Positions 7,848-16,481 are shown, counted from the stretch's first letter. The stretch is 64,000 bases of DNA from Eshraghiella sp051880035 (GCA_051880035.1 JBJENE010000003.1:1-64000); one strand, 5' to 3'. Made by a program: numbers and translations. Notes: a model not told the origin generated them from the sequence alone.

Positions 7848-8528
7848 CTATCTCTTTAAGCTCTTAAGATATTCCTTTTGTTCATTTGTAATACGGTAGC
7901 TTTCACGGGCTTTTTGGATTGTTTTGTTATGAACCCATGTATCAAGCCTGCCATCTTCAACATACGGAATGGCGGTATCCCACTGTTTTGCCAGGGCAGT
8001 GGCAAAGAACCAGGCAATCATCATGTTAATATAGTATTCTTCCGAACGGACCCCGGCGGCAATTTCAAGATATCCGGCGTCGTAATCTTCGTCAAGGAAG
8101 TGGCTCATAAGCATCTCAAGGCCAAACCTGCAGGTATATACATGCCCGGAGGATGCCCATTCCCGTATTTTACCGAGGAGCTCTGTTTTGTGCTTTTTAA
8201 ATATTTTGGGAGACATTATGTCACATACTGCCCAGTTATCCACATATGGCAGGAATAAATCCACTTCTTTAATACATTCATCATAGTCTTTCATTTCTGA
8301 AAGCAGTAAACCGTGAAGCATATTTTCATCATAATATTTGTGAGGGAGGTCCCTTATGAATTCCTGACTTTCGGGATTTTTTATGTAGCTTTTTGCAAGC
8401 TTTCTTACCTCAGGCACCCGGACTCCGATAAAGGTATCCGCCGGAATGTTGGGCGTCAGCTTGCTTTGGAAAGATGCATATTCTTTATCCTGTAAATCAA
8501 ATAACTGTTTCTGTATTTCAAAATTCAT
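7848..8528 (-). CDS. DNA alkylation repair protein, AlkD-like
   Basis: 226 residues of all-helical HEAT-like repeats. The AlkD-type active-site segment is visible as YVDNWAVCDIMSPKIF (about residues 95-110, Trp and Asp). FIGVRVPEVRKLAK is the family's N-terminal signature, and DTWVHNKTIQKARES is conserved near the C-terminus. Known AlkD proteins are glycosylases for N3- or N7-alkylated purines; some homologs are non-catalytic. It is followed upstream by the APH-like gene with a 4-base gap, so the two form a unit. AAAGGAAA precedes the ATG. Confidence 0.85.
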   Translation of the reverse strand: MNFEIQKQLFDLQDKEYASFQSKLTPNIPADTFIGVRVPEVRKLAKSYIKNPESQEFIRDLPHKYYDENMLHGLLLSEMKDYDECIKEVDLFLPYVDNWAVCDIMSPKIFKKHKTELLGKIREWASSGHVYTCRFGLEMLMSHFLDEDYDAGYLEIAAGVRSEEYYINMMIAWFFATALAKQWDTAIPYVEDGRLDTWVHNKTIQKARESYRITNEQKEYLKSLKR

Positions 8529-8532
8529 AATA

Positions 8533-9495
8533 TTATTTCCTTTCCTTTTGAATCATTTCCCATGCCTTATCAAACATAGGTTTAACCCATCTGTACTGCC
8601 CGTCATCCTCATATTCCCTGTATGTAACTTCGGTCATCATTGTCAGATACAAAAAAATGTCATACCAGTAAATTCTTCTCATCTCTTCATCCGAAAGGCA
8701 GCTTATACCAAAGCCTTCAAGAAAATCGTCATTTCTGTTATGACTTCTGAATCTGTCATCCATAAACGGCTCTGCCCACATGGCTCTTTCCCAGTCTATA
8801 ATTCCGGAAATATGTCCGTCTTTGACAAATATATTGCCATCCCACATATCCCAGTGAATCAGGACCGGTTCTTTAACTTTGTCAAACAATTCCTTGTCTG
8901 CCAGAAGGGCATCAAGAATGCAGGACTTAGGGACTCCTGTCACAACATCTTTTTTCTCCGCATCGGTAAGAACATTATTTATCAGGTAATACACAAAATC
9001 AAACAGATTATCAAACCTGTGTAAATCGTCTCCTAACATTCCGAATTTTTCACCACGGATCCCGGACAGCTTTTTTTGCACCTTTCCGGTCTCACGGCTT
9101 ATCCCGGCATAGGTCTCTTTATCCATATCCCCATTAAGTGACATTAAACTTACGCCGTCAAGTTTTTCCATAAAAAAATAATCACCGCTACACAATTTTT
9201 TACTTGTATCATATCGGTACACTTTGGCAACCCTTATATCCGTCCTGTTATATACAAGCTCCATCGCCCTTGTTTCTGCTTCCATCATATTAATTTCATT
9301 GGTAAGATAGCCTCTTTTAACCGGAGAAGATATCTTAAGAATCGTACAGAATCCGTCCCCGTAAGTCAGCTCATATGCAGCATTACATAACCCCTCCGTC
9401 AGTTCTTTTATCACCGGCTTTTCATCCCTTTTAAAAGCCGCTCTCGCCATCGCATAAATATTTTCTTCCGACTGTCTGTTTTTGGTTATTCCCAT
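8533..9495 (-). CDS. APH-family phosphotransferase
   Basis: 320 residues from the ATG at 9493-9495, which has GGGAGGAG five bases upstream. The in-frame ATG 45 bases earlier has no such site. It has a kinase-like fold with the Brenner loop HWDMWDGNIFV (HxDxxxxN) and the metal-binding IIDWERAMW, as in aminoglycoside/homoserine/fructosamine-type kinases. The substrate is unknown; many such proteins in gut Firmicutes are not resistance enzymes. It is coupled to the AlkD-like gene (4-base gap) and divergent from the EAL gene. Confidence 0.8.
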   Translation of the reverse strand: MGITKNRQSEENIYAMARAAFKRDEKPVIKELTEGLCNAAYELTYGDGFCTILKISSPVKRGYLTNEINMMEAETRAMELVYNRTDIRVAKVYRYDTSKKLCSGDYFFMEKLDGVSLMSLNGDMDKETYAGISRETGKVQKKLSGIRGEKFGMLGDDLHRFDNLFDFVYYLINNVLTDAEKKDVVTGVPKSCILDALLADKELFDKVKEPVLIHWDMWDGNIFVKDGHISGIIDWERAMWAEPFMDDRFRSHNRNDDFLEGFGISCLSDEEMRRIYWYDIFLYLTMMTEVTYREYEDDGQYRWVKPMFDKAWEMIQKERK

Positions 9496-9647
9496 AGGGC
9501 TCCTCCCATTGAAAAATATGTGTTTTTCTTTTGCACTCATTATAGCATAACCTTTTATCTGATTGCATCTCTTATCAGAAAATGTTTGTATATTTGATAA
9601 TTATATGGTAGATTAGAATATATAAGTAAGTGGTCGAGGAATTATAA

Positions 9648-11555
9648 ATGAATATTAAAATGCAATGCTGCGGAATTGCTCTTCTGTTGGTTATCCTTTA
9701 TTTTTATATATGCCGTAAGAAGATAAAGTTAAATACATCTATGGCTTTTATGCGCTTGTTCTGGGTGACCATGATTAATCTTGTCCTGGATACCCTTTCT
9801 ATTGTTCTGCTCACATATCATGATTCCGTTCCTGAATTTCTCATTAATTTAGTATGTAAATCATATATTTCAGCAATGGTACTGACAAGCTATTTTTCCC
9901 TTTTATATCTTTGCACAGATATTTATGGCAAAATTAAATCCTATTTGAAAATTTTTGTACCGGCAACGATTGTTGCCGTTGTGGGAGTTACACTGATTTA
10001 TGTCTTTCCTATATACAAAAACTGGGAAGACCTTGACAGGGTTTACACATACGGCCCAAGTGTTATGACGACTTATTTGTTTTCCCTTACTTTTCTTTTA
10101 TGGGTTATCGTTTTATTGATGAGGCACAGAACGGACATAAATCCAAGACGACTTATTTCGTTGCGCATATGGATGCTGCTCTGGATTGGTGCGGCAGGAA
10201 CTCAATTTGTTTTTAATGAATTTCTCCTGGTTGGTTTTGCAAATGCCATCGGAATAGTCATTATATATCTCAAACTTGAGAATCCTGAGGTCAATATTGA
10301 TACAAGTACCGGTCTTTTTAATCAGGAGGCAATGATTTTATATACGGAACAATGTCTTACCAACAAGGATGAATTCGCCGTAATTGAACTGACTTTTCCG
10401 TTCTCATTAAGCATCCACTCATCAGATAAGGAGCAATGTCTTGCCAAAGAGGAACTCATTACATATCTGTCTGAGATTACAGGTGCATACGCATTCAAAA
10501 ATGAAGAGAACACTTCCGTTCTCATTTTTAAAAATAAGGAAAGAGCCGGAAAAATACTGGCTTTACTGAAAAACCGTTTTGAATTCGGCTGGGGTGATGA
10601 CGGAAATATTTATATTACGCCGGGCTGGGTTTATATTCCGGACGGCAGCATTATTAAGAGTGCTGAGGGTATTATCCATCTGTTAGGTTTTGCCAAAATA
10701 AACAGCAAGAACTATATCAAAGATGATACTATCTATGTAGACAAGAAACTCATCGATGATATGTTATATGAAAAAAATATGGAAGTACTTGTTACCGAAG
10801 CGATGGATAACGACAGGGTAGAGGTATATTACCAGCCGATATATTCCACCGAAAAGCACCGCTTTACTTCTGCCGAGGCCCTTGTCCGTATCCGTGACAG
10901 AAAGGGAGCGCTTATTCCGCCGGGAGATTTTATAAGAATTACGGAGAATAACGGAAGTATTCTGCGTCTCGGAGAAATGGTATTTGAAAAGGTCTGTAAA
11001 TTCATAAGGGAGTACGAGCCAAACAGATACGGAATTAATTATATTGAAGTTAATCTTTCCGTCGTACAGTGTGCTTACGACCATCTGGCAGACAGCTTTA
11101 TCAGAATTATGAATGAATATCAGGTTCATCCGAAGTATATAAATCTTGAAATAACCGAATCTGCCTCAGTTCTGGAAAAAGGAATTCTTCATGAGAATAT
11201 GACAAAGTTAATTGATTACGGTGTAAAATTTTCTCTTGATGACTTCGGTTCGGGGCGCTCAAATCTGAATTATATTGTTGATATGCCCGTTGACATTGTA
11301 AAGTTTGACCGTGATATGCTTATTTCTTATTTTGAAAATGTTAAAGCCCGGTATGTCATGAACGCAGCAATACATATGGTACACGGAATGGAACTTCAAA
11401 TAGTATCCGAAGGCATTGAGACCAAAGAGCAGTTTGATACGATTAAAGACCTGGGTGTAAGCTATATTCAGGGATACTACTTTTCAAGGCCTCTGCCTCA
11501 GGATGAATTTCTGGAATTTATCAGAACACCTATAGACGCTTCCAAAATAAATTAA
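9648..11555 (+). CDS. Membrane protein with degenerate GGDEF and active-looking EAL domain (c-di-GMP phosphodiesterase)
   Basis: 635 residues. About seven hydrophobic helices occupy residues 1-210. A GGDEF-like domain at about 215-370 lacks any GG[D/E]EF loop and so is probably non-catalytic. The EAL domain covers about 375-630 with the key motifs present: AEALVRIRD (EAL), VNLSVVQ, LEITES, DDFGSGRSNLNY, KFDRDM, SEGIET and QGYYFSRPL. It should hydrolyse c-di-GMP to pGpG at the membrane, with the N-terminal part probably sensing a signal. GAGG lies before the ATG. It is monocistronic and ends at a hairpin shared with the convergent spoIIQ-like gene. Confidence 0.9.
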   Translation: MNIKMQCCGIALLLVILYFYICRKKIKLNTSMAFMRLFWVTMINLVLDTLSIVLLTYHDSVPEFLINLVCKSYISAMVLTSYFSLLYLCTDIYGKIKSYLKIFVPATIVAVVGVTLIYVFPIYKNWEDLDRVYTYGPSVMTTYLFSLTFLLWVIVLLMRHRTDINPRRLISLRIWMLLWIGAAGTQFVFNEFLLVGFANAIGIVIIYLKLENPEVNIDTSTGLFNQEAMILYTEQCLTNKDEFAVIELTFPFSLSIHSSDKEQCLAKEELITYLSEITGAYAFKNEENTSVLIFKNKERAGKILALLKNRFEFGWGDDGNIYITPGWVYIPDGSIIKSAEGIIHLLGFAKINSKNYIKDDTIYVDKKLIDDMLYEKNMEVLVTEAMDNDRVEVYYQPIYSTEKHRFTSAEALVRIRDRKGALIPPGDFIRITENNGSILRLGEMVFEKVCKFIREYEPNRYGINYIEVNLSVVQCAYDHLADSFIRIMNEYQVHPKYINLEITESASVLEKGILHENMTKLIDYGVKFSLDDFGSGRSNLNYIVDMPVDIVKFDRDMLISYFENVKARYVMNAAIHMVHGMELQIVSEGIETKEQFDTIKDLGVSYIQGYYFSRPLPQDEFLEFIRTPIDASKIN

Positions 11556-11574
11556 TATATGAACACAGTGAAAA

Positions 11575-11598
11575 GAGGAGCCTTTTGGGGGGCTCCTC
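11575..11598. terminator. Bidirectional intrinsic terminator
   Basis: Inverted repeat GAGGAGCC...GGCTCCTC between the convergent EAL and spoIIQ-like genes. On the minus strand the stem is followed by TTTTC. On the plus strand the trailing sequence AAATCTATTT is weaker. It lies 19 bases past the EAL stop and 82 bases past the other. Confidence 0.7.
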
Positions 11599-11680
11599 AA
11601 ATCTATTTAAAGCAACGGCATTTCTGCCGGTTGCCGTCGTAATATATATTACGCTGTTAATTGATTTTGGTTACTTTCCA

Positions 11681-12448
11681 TTAATCCTCAAAAAGGAACA
11701 TCATCGGATCAACAGGTTTTCCGTCCTTGGTAAGTTCAAAGTACAGATTGCTTCCTTCCTTGGTAAAATATCTTGTCGGCTCCGCAACCTTGGCAAGCTC
11801 TGTTCCTACTTCTACCGTATCGGAAATTCCCACATTAAGTTCTCCTAACTGTCCGTAAGTAAGCTTATATCCATCACCTATGGATACAACCATTACGGTT
11901 CCTATTACGGCATCTTCATATATGTCTTCCACAATTCCGGCCGCCGCACTCTGTACAACAGTTCCTTCAGATGCACTGATAATTATTGAAGGATTGCATT
12001 TATACTGGTCAAGTGTAGGAAAATAAATTGTATTGTCCATATTATATCCAAGTATAATTTCTCCTTCTACCGGCCATAAAAGGCTTGAACTCTCATTAAA
12101 ATTAAATACGGGAGCATTAACCTGTACCGGTGTCTCTTCATTTGCATCAGATACCCCTGCCTGGGCAGCATGCTCTGTTTCTATTTCCGTCTGTGGCTCA
12201 TATTCATTTGTGGCAGCAGGTTCGGTAGCACTGTTTTGTGTTTCAGCCTGGGCACTTTTTTTTGATTCCTGCTCTTCTTTTGAAGTTGCATTATCTGCAA
12301 CATTCAGGTCGATATAGTTCTTGTCCTTGTCTGAGGTAGCCGTCTTTACAATGGATACTATACCTACTCCCAATGCGGCGACAATGGCAAGACTGGCAAT
12401 AATGGAAAAAATTTTTCCACCGTCTATTTTTTTATTTCTTCTTTTCAC
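11681..12448 (-). CDS. spoIIQ: SpoIIQ-like membrane protein with degenerate LytM/M23 domain
   Basis: 255 residues from a GTG at 12446-12448 that has GGAGG five bases upstream; the longer reading frame would start inside the preceding gene. One transmembrane helix lies near residues 12-33 (IFSIIASLAIVAALGVGIV), then a Glu/Ser/Ala-rich linker, then an M23-like beta domain (LLWPVEGEIILGYN to the C-terminus). The LytM metal motifs are lost: the usual HxxxD reads CNPSIII and the HxH segment reads YKLTYGQL, so peptidase activity is unlikely. In Clostridia spoIIQ lies directly downstream of spoIID and builds the SpoIIQ-SpoIIIAH channel in the forespore; the position here supports that identity. A general M23-like protein is the alternative. 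Confidence 0.65.
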   Translation of the reverse strand: MKRRNKKIDGGKIFSIIASLAIVAALGVGIVSIVKTATSDKDKNYIDLNVADNATSKEEQESKKSAQAETQNSATEPAATNEYEPQTEIETEHAAQAGVSDANEETPVQVNAPVFNFNESSSLLWPVEGEIILGYNMDNTIYFPTLDQYKCNPSIIISASEGTVVQSAAAGIVEDIYEDAVIGTVMVVSIGDGYKLTYGQLGELNVGISDTVEVGTELAKVAEPTRYFTKEGSNLYFELTKDGKPVDPMMFLFED

Positions 12449-12533
12449 GATAACCTCCATCCGTGCAACCCTGCACACTTTATTAAGTATCCTATTAGTA
12501 GGTTTGCCGAATGCGGTAAAATTATTCAACAGA

Positions 12534-12971
12534 TTAGCTGTTATTTTTTTCTTCAACCCCATTTATGGTAAAAATAACATTTTCATCATTATAAGAAATA
12601 ACAAAATTTGTTGATGGCAGTGAAAGCAGATTTGCGAACTCCGAACCGCTTATTGTAATGTTTCCCACCATAATTTCCACAACATTTCCGTCGGGATTTC
12701 TTGATACAATCTGAAAAGAACCTTCTATGGATGATTCAAACTGTATGTCTTCGTATTTACTTTTTAAAATAGTTTTTACTTTTTTGGCAGTGTATGTAAC
12801 AGAGCAGACCTGTTCCGTTTCAGCCGGAGCGGTTTCCTGCGCAGATAAAACGGATGCCGATGCTTCTTTTTCTGTAACTTTTGGGAGACCCGACATAAGC
12901 AGGGTAATTAAAAAAGGCACCATTATGCACAGCAAAAAGTATATTAAAATGTAAAGAATATTTTTTTTCAT
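12534..12971 (-). CDS. SpoIID-derived protein lacking the catalytic core and C-terminus
   Basis: 145 residues from the ATG at 12969-12971 (GAGGAG eight bases upstream; a TTG just before it is not needed). One N-terminal helix at residues 4-27. Residues 83-140 align by eye with the late part of SpoIID: SFQIVSRNPDGNVVEIMVG, ISGSEFANLLSLPSTNF and VIFTINGV. Family members are about 330 residues and contain a catalytic-glutamate region (GVVAxEMPA, AARTY) between the helix and this part, and end with GHGVGMSQYGA. Both are absent, and the frame is clean, so this is an internal deletion plus truncation and not a frameshift. It is followed by the spoIIQ-like gene and has a sigma-E-like promoter. Confidence 0.65.
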   Translation of the reverse strand: MKKNILYILIYFLLCIMVPFLITLLMSGLPKVTEKEASASVLSAQETAPAETEQVCSVTYTAKKVKTILKSKYEDIQFESSIEGSFQIVSRNPDGNVVEIMVGNITISGSEFANLLSLPSTNFVISYNDENVIFTINGVEEKNNS

Positions 12972-12990
12972 CAATAAAACTCCTCATACC

Positions 12991-13019
12991 ATTTTATGAA
13001 GCTTTTATTAAAAATATGC
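12991..13019 (-). promoter_or_regulatory. Sigma-E-type promoter upstream of the spoIID-like gene
   Basis: On the minus strand GCATATT (13013-13019) and CATAAAAT (12991-12998) are separated by exactly 14 bases. The B. subtilis sigma-E consensus is KMATATT-N14/15-CATACAnT, so the -35 is perfect and the -10 matches at all but one defined position. It lies 20 bases before the start codon. Confidence 0.65.
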
Positions 13020-13095
13020 ATTACGGGGTAGTCAAAAAATTTTTTTGTATGTATAATTTTTACAGATACAATCACACAATAAAGAAGGAGTTTTT

Positions 13096-13362
13096 ATGGA
13101 CATTTTTATTATAGTTTTAATGGGAATACTGATAATTTCACAGATTTACCTTGCAATAAGACAAATTAAAAAAGGAGCACCCGACGGCCGGATACTCCTG
13201 ATTATTGATATTGCAGTTCTTGTTATTTTTACGCCTCTTTCCGTAATAAAGCTGATTACGGGCATTAAGGCAGTTAAAATTGCCTGGTATGTTACTGCAC
13301 TGGTATATATGATTTTTACAATATGGTATACCAATATGCTTAGCAGAACCATGAAAAAATAA
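13096..13362 (+). CDS. Small membrane protein of unknown function
   Basis: 88 residues, almost entirely hydrophobic: three predicted transmembrane segments (residues 2-20, 32-53 and 62-80) separated by basic turns (IRQIKKGAPDGR and the C-terminal RTMKK). No recognisable domain. AAGGAG lies upstream of the ATG, and a TATAAT-like -10 lies about 40 bases before it. It is convergent with ilvN, whose stop codon abuts its own. Confidence 0.6.
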   Translation: MDIFIIVLMGILIISQIYLAIRQIKKGAPDGRILLIIDIAVLVIFTPLSVIKLITGIKAVKIAWYVTALVYMIFTIWYTNMLSRTMKK

Positions 13363-13872
13363 TTATCTTTCAGAATAGCTTACTGCTTCGATTGCAACGG
13401 CGCCTCCGCGTACCACTTCAAGGCGGTATCCGAAGCATTCTCTCAAAAGTGCCAGAAGACTGTTATTTTTGTCTTCTGTCTGGGTGCATTCAAAAAGAAC
13501 TGTATTTTTATTGCAATCCTGCACCTTAAGTCCGTATACCTGGGCAATACGGAATGCTTCCGACTTGTCCTTTTCGGTGCATGAATTGATTTTTACAAAC
13601 ATCAGCTCTTTCATATGGAGCTTGGCGTCTGTAAAGTCAATTACCTTAATGACTTCCACACTTCTGTTAAGCTGTTTTTTAATCTGTTCAAAAGTCTTAT
13701 CGTCACTTGTAACACCGATAGTCATGCGGGATATTGTAGGGTCTTCCGTCTCGCCTACGGTAAGTGTATCTATGTTATAGGATTTTCCGGAAAAAAGACC
13801 GGAAATTCTTGCAAGTGTACCGATTTCATTTTCAACCAGAATTGAAATCCATCTCTTTTTAAGCTGATCCAT
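13363..13872 (-). CDS. ilvN: Acetolactate synthase regulatory subunit
   Basis: 169 residues, normal for the long IlvN/IlvH form. The N-terminal ACT domain begins RWISILVENEIGTLARISGLFSGKSYNIDTLTVG, which carries the valine-site glycine and asparagine positions, and a C-terminal ACT-like domain follows. It binds the catalytic subunit and gives feedback control by valine. GGAGG precedes the ATG. It is 11 bases after ilvB and is the last gene of the pan-ilv operon. Confidence 0.93.
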   Translation of the reverse strand: MDQLKKRWISILVENEIGTLARISGLFSGKSYNIDTLTVGETEDPTISRMTIGVTSDDKTFEQIKKQLNRSVEVIKVIDFTDAKLHMKELMFVKINSCTEKDKSEAFRIAQVYGLKVQDCNKNTVLFECTQTEDKNNSLLALLRECFGYRLEVVRGGAVAIEAVSYSER

Positions 13873-13883
13873 CTCTTTTCCTC

Positions 13884-15608
13884 CTATCCGAACAGCATAT
13901 CCGTCAGAGCCTTGCCGCCCGGAACCATCGGATATACATCAAATTCACAATCCATTGCAAACTCAATTACCGTAGGTCTGTTGGTGTTCTGCATGGCCTG
14001 TCTGATTGCAGGTTCAATCTCATCCTCTGAGGTAACCCTTATACCCACAGCCTCATAGCTTTCTGCCAGTTTTACGAAATCCGGCACATATTTTTTACCG
14101 TCGCATATTCCGTCAATCTGACATCTTCTGTTACAGCTTCTGCTGTAGCGAAGACATGTTGCGGAATATCTTTTATCATAAAACATTTTCTGCATCTGCT
14201 TTACATTGCCAAGGTATGTATTATTAAAGATACACAATATAACAGGAACCTCAAGTGCCGTAGCCGTAGCCAGCTCCTGGATATTCATCTGTACTCCGCC
14301 GTCACCTGAAATACATACAACCGGTCCTTTGTTTTCTCCGAGGTAAGCTCCTATAGCGGCAGGAAGTCCGTAGCCCATTGTTCCAAGACCACCTGATGTA
14401 ATGAACTTACGCTTTCCGTTCATGGTAAGGTACTGGGTGGTCCACAGCTGATTCTGTCCTACATCCGTGGTAACCGTAGCATCCGGAAGAAGTCTGTTAA
14501 TTGTTTTAATGACTTTTTCAGGAGTCACGCCGTCATAATTATCCATGTTAATAGGTTTTTCTATTTTCCATTTATTAAGTTCGTCAACCCACTTTTCGGT
14601 TTTACATGGGGTGGCACTTTTTAACATTTCCTCTATAGCCACTTTCGCATCTGCAACAATAGGGATGTTTACAACTATATTTCTGGAAATTGATGCGGTA
14701 TCTATATCAATGTGTATAATTTCCGCATTTTTCGCAAAATTTTCAATTGTTCCTGTAATTCGGTCACTAAATCTTACACCTATTGCAAAAAGTACATCAC
14801 AATTACTTACAGCCATATTGGAGGCATAATTTCCATACATTCCGATATTGCCTATGTAAAGCGGGTGGTCTGTGGCGATTGCCCCTTTACCCATTATGGT
14901 AGTTACCACAGGTATGTTCATCTTCTCGGCAAGTCTGGTCAGTTCCACACCTGCATCGGCAATTTTAACGCCTCCGCCGATAAGAAATACAGGCTTTTTG
15001 GCTTCTTTTAATTTGGCCATGGCCTTTTTTATCTGGCCTACATGAACTCCGTTACTCGGTTTGTATCCGCGTATAAATATTTCTGACGGATAATCTGCAT
15101 CTCCCGCTTCCAACTGTATATCCTTAGGTATATCAACTATTACAGGGCCCGGTTTGCCGGTTCTTGCCACATAAAATGCTTTTTTGATGATTGTTCCCAA
15201 ATCTTTTCTGTTGCGGACCGTTACGGCATACTTGCAGATATTCCTTGTAACACCAACTATGTCCACTTCCTGAAAAGCATCATTACCGATTAAATCTCTT
15301 GAAACCTGTCCGGTAAAGCACACAAGCGGTACACTGTCAAAATTGGCTGTGGCTATTCCGGTAACCAGATTGGTGGCTCCCGGACCGCTTGTTACAAGAC
15401 ATACGCCAACCTTGCCGGTAGCCCTTGCATATCCGTCCGCTTCATGAATGAGTGCCTGCTCATGTCTCGGAAGCACTACATCTATATCTGTCGCATCATA
15501 TAATGCATCAAATAAATCAATTGCCATTCCTCCGGGATATCCGAAAACCGTATCCACGCCTTCAGCTCTGAGTGCTTTGACAAATAATTCTGTTCCTTTG
15601 ATTCCCAT
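13884..15608 (-). CDS. ilvB: Acetolactate synthase catalytic subunit, with a Cys-rich insert
   Basis: 574 residues from the ATG at 15606-15608 (GGAGG five bases upstream; the longer frame begins at a TTG inside that site). The TPP-dependent enzyme joins two pyruvates, or pyruvate with 2-oxobutyrate, as the first step to branched-chain amino acids. The activating Glu is in LPRHEQALIHEADGYAR, and the TPP/metal motif is GDGGVQMNIQELATA...FNNTYLGNV. Between RYSAT and PDFVKLAESY, where most homologs have only a few residues, about 24 residues (485-508) carry four cysteines (C-x6-C-x3-C-x5-C). It follows panC by 30 bases, linking valine-pathway 2-ketoisovalerate supply with pantothenate synthesis. 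Confidence 0.93.
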   Translation of the reverse strand: MGIKGTELFVKALRAEGVDTVFGYPGGMAIDLFDALYDATDIDVVLPRHEQALIHEADGYARATGKVGVCLVTSGPGATNLVTGIATANFDSVPLVCFTGQVSRDLIGNDAFQEVDIVGVTRNICKYAVTVRNRKDLGTIIKKAFYVARTGKPGPVIVDIPKDIQLEAGDADYPSEIFIRGYKPSNGVHVGQIKKAMAKLKEAKKPVFLIGGGVKIADAGVELTRLAEKMNIPVVTTIMGKGAIATDHPLYIGNIGMYGNYASNMAVSNCDVLFAIGVRFSDRITGTIENFAKNAEIIHIDIDTASISRNIVVNIPIVADAKVAIEEMLKSATPCKTEKWVDELNKWKIEKPINMDNYDGVTPEKVIKTINRLLPDATVTTDVGQNQLWTTQYLTMNGKRKFITSGGLGTMGYGLPAAIGAYLGENKGPVVCISGDGGVQMNIQELATATALEVPVILCIFNNTYLGNVKQMQKMFYDKRYSATCLRYSRSCNRRCQIDGICDGKKYVPDFVKLAESYEAVGIRVTSEDEIEPAIRQAMQNTNRPTVIEFAMDCEFDVYPMVPGGKALTDMLFG

Positions 15609-15638
15609 ACATTCCTCCAAAAGTTATGTCAGTTATCT

Positions 15639-16481
15639 CTATTCTACAATGAAATTGTCAATCAGTCTAGTTTTTCCGATACGGACTGCAATTGCAGTTA
15701 ATACCGGTCCGTTAATTTTCTCAACATCCTCAAGTGTATTCCAGTCAACCATCTCCACATATTCCACATTGGCCAACGGTTCTTCCTTAAGGATTGCCAT
15801 CATTGTGGCTTTAACGGTAAGTGCATCCGTAATACCTTCTTTAACCATCTTCTGTCCTGCAAATATTGCACGGCTCAGAACAACCGCAGCCTTACGCTCT
15901 ATCGGACTTAAATAAGTATTTCTTGAACTTTTGGCGAGTCCGTCTTCTTCCCTTACAATCGGACATCCCACTATTTCGATATCGAAATTAAGGTCTCTTA
16001 CCATTCTTCTGATTATGGCAAGCTGCTGGGCATCTTTTTGTCCGAAATATGCCCTGTCCGGAGTTGTAATATTAAAAAGCTTTGATACAACCGTACATAC
16101 GCCTCTGAAATGAATAGGTCTTGTTTTACCGCAAAGTACCTCGGAAAGTGTATGCATATCCACATAGGTGGAGAAATCGTCAAAATACATTTCTTTGTCT
16201 TCAGGGTGAAATACAAGTGAAGCACCCATTTTTTCACATAGTACACAGTCTGCTTCAAAATCTCTCGGATAACTTTCAAGATCCTCTGTTGGTCCGAATT
16301 GTATCGGGTTGACAAAAACGCTTACAATCACCTTATCATTTTCTTTGGCTGCCCGCTCTATAAGGCTGGCATGGCCTTCGTGTAAGTATCCCATTGTAGG
16401 AACCAGTCCTATGCTGAGTCCTTGTTTCTTCCATTCTTTCACATTAGCTCTGACTTCATCAATTGTATATGCTTTAATCAT
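15639..16481 (-). CDS. panC: Pantothenate synthetase (pantoate--beta-alanine ligase)
   Basis: 280 residues, full length. It condenses pantoate and beta-alanine with ATP. The HIGH-like motif is GYLHEGHASLI (residues 31-41), QFGPTEDLESYPRDFEAD and FRGVCTVVSKLFNI are classic, and the KMSKS-equivalent loop is AKSSRNTYLSP. AAGGAG precedes the ATG. It is the third gene of the operon (PanG-like, panB, panC, ilvB, ilvN). No panD is visible in the window, so beta-alanine supply must come from elsewhere. Confidence 0.95.
   Translation of the reverse strand: MIKAYTIDEVRANVKEWKKQGLSIGLVPTMGYLHEGHASLIERAAKENDKVIVSVFVNPIQFGPTEDLESYPRDFEADCVLCEKMGASLVFHPEDKEMYFDDFSTYVDMHTLSEVLCGKTRPIHFRGVCTVVSKLFNITTPDRAYFGQKDAQQLAIIRRMVRDLNFDIEIVGCPIVREEDGLAKSSRNTYLSPIERKAAVVLSRAIFAGQKMVKEGITDALTVKATMMAILKEEPLANVEYVEMVDWNTLEDVEKINGPVLTAIAVRIGKTRLIDNFIVE

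Noticed and set aside
13884..15608. Frameshift in ilvB around the Cys-rich stretch
   Set aside because: The frame stays open and returns to the expected PDFVKLAESY; an insertion explains it better than two compensating frameshifts.
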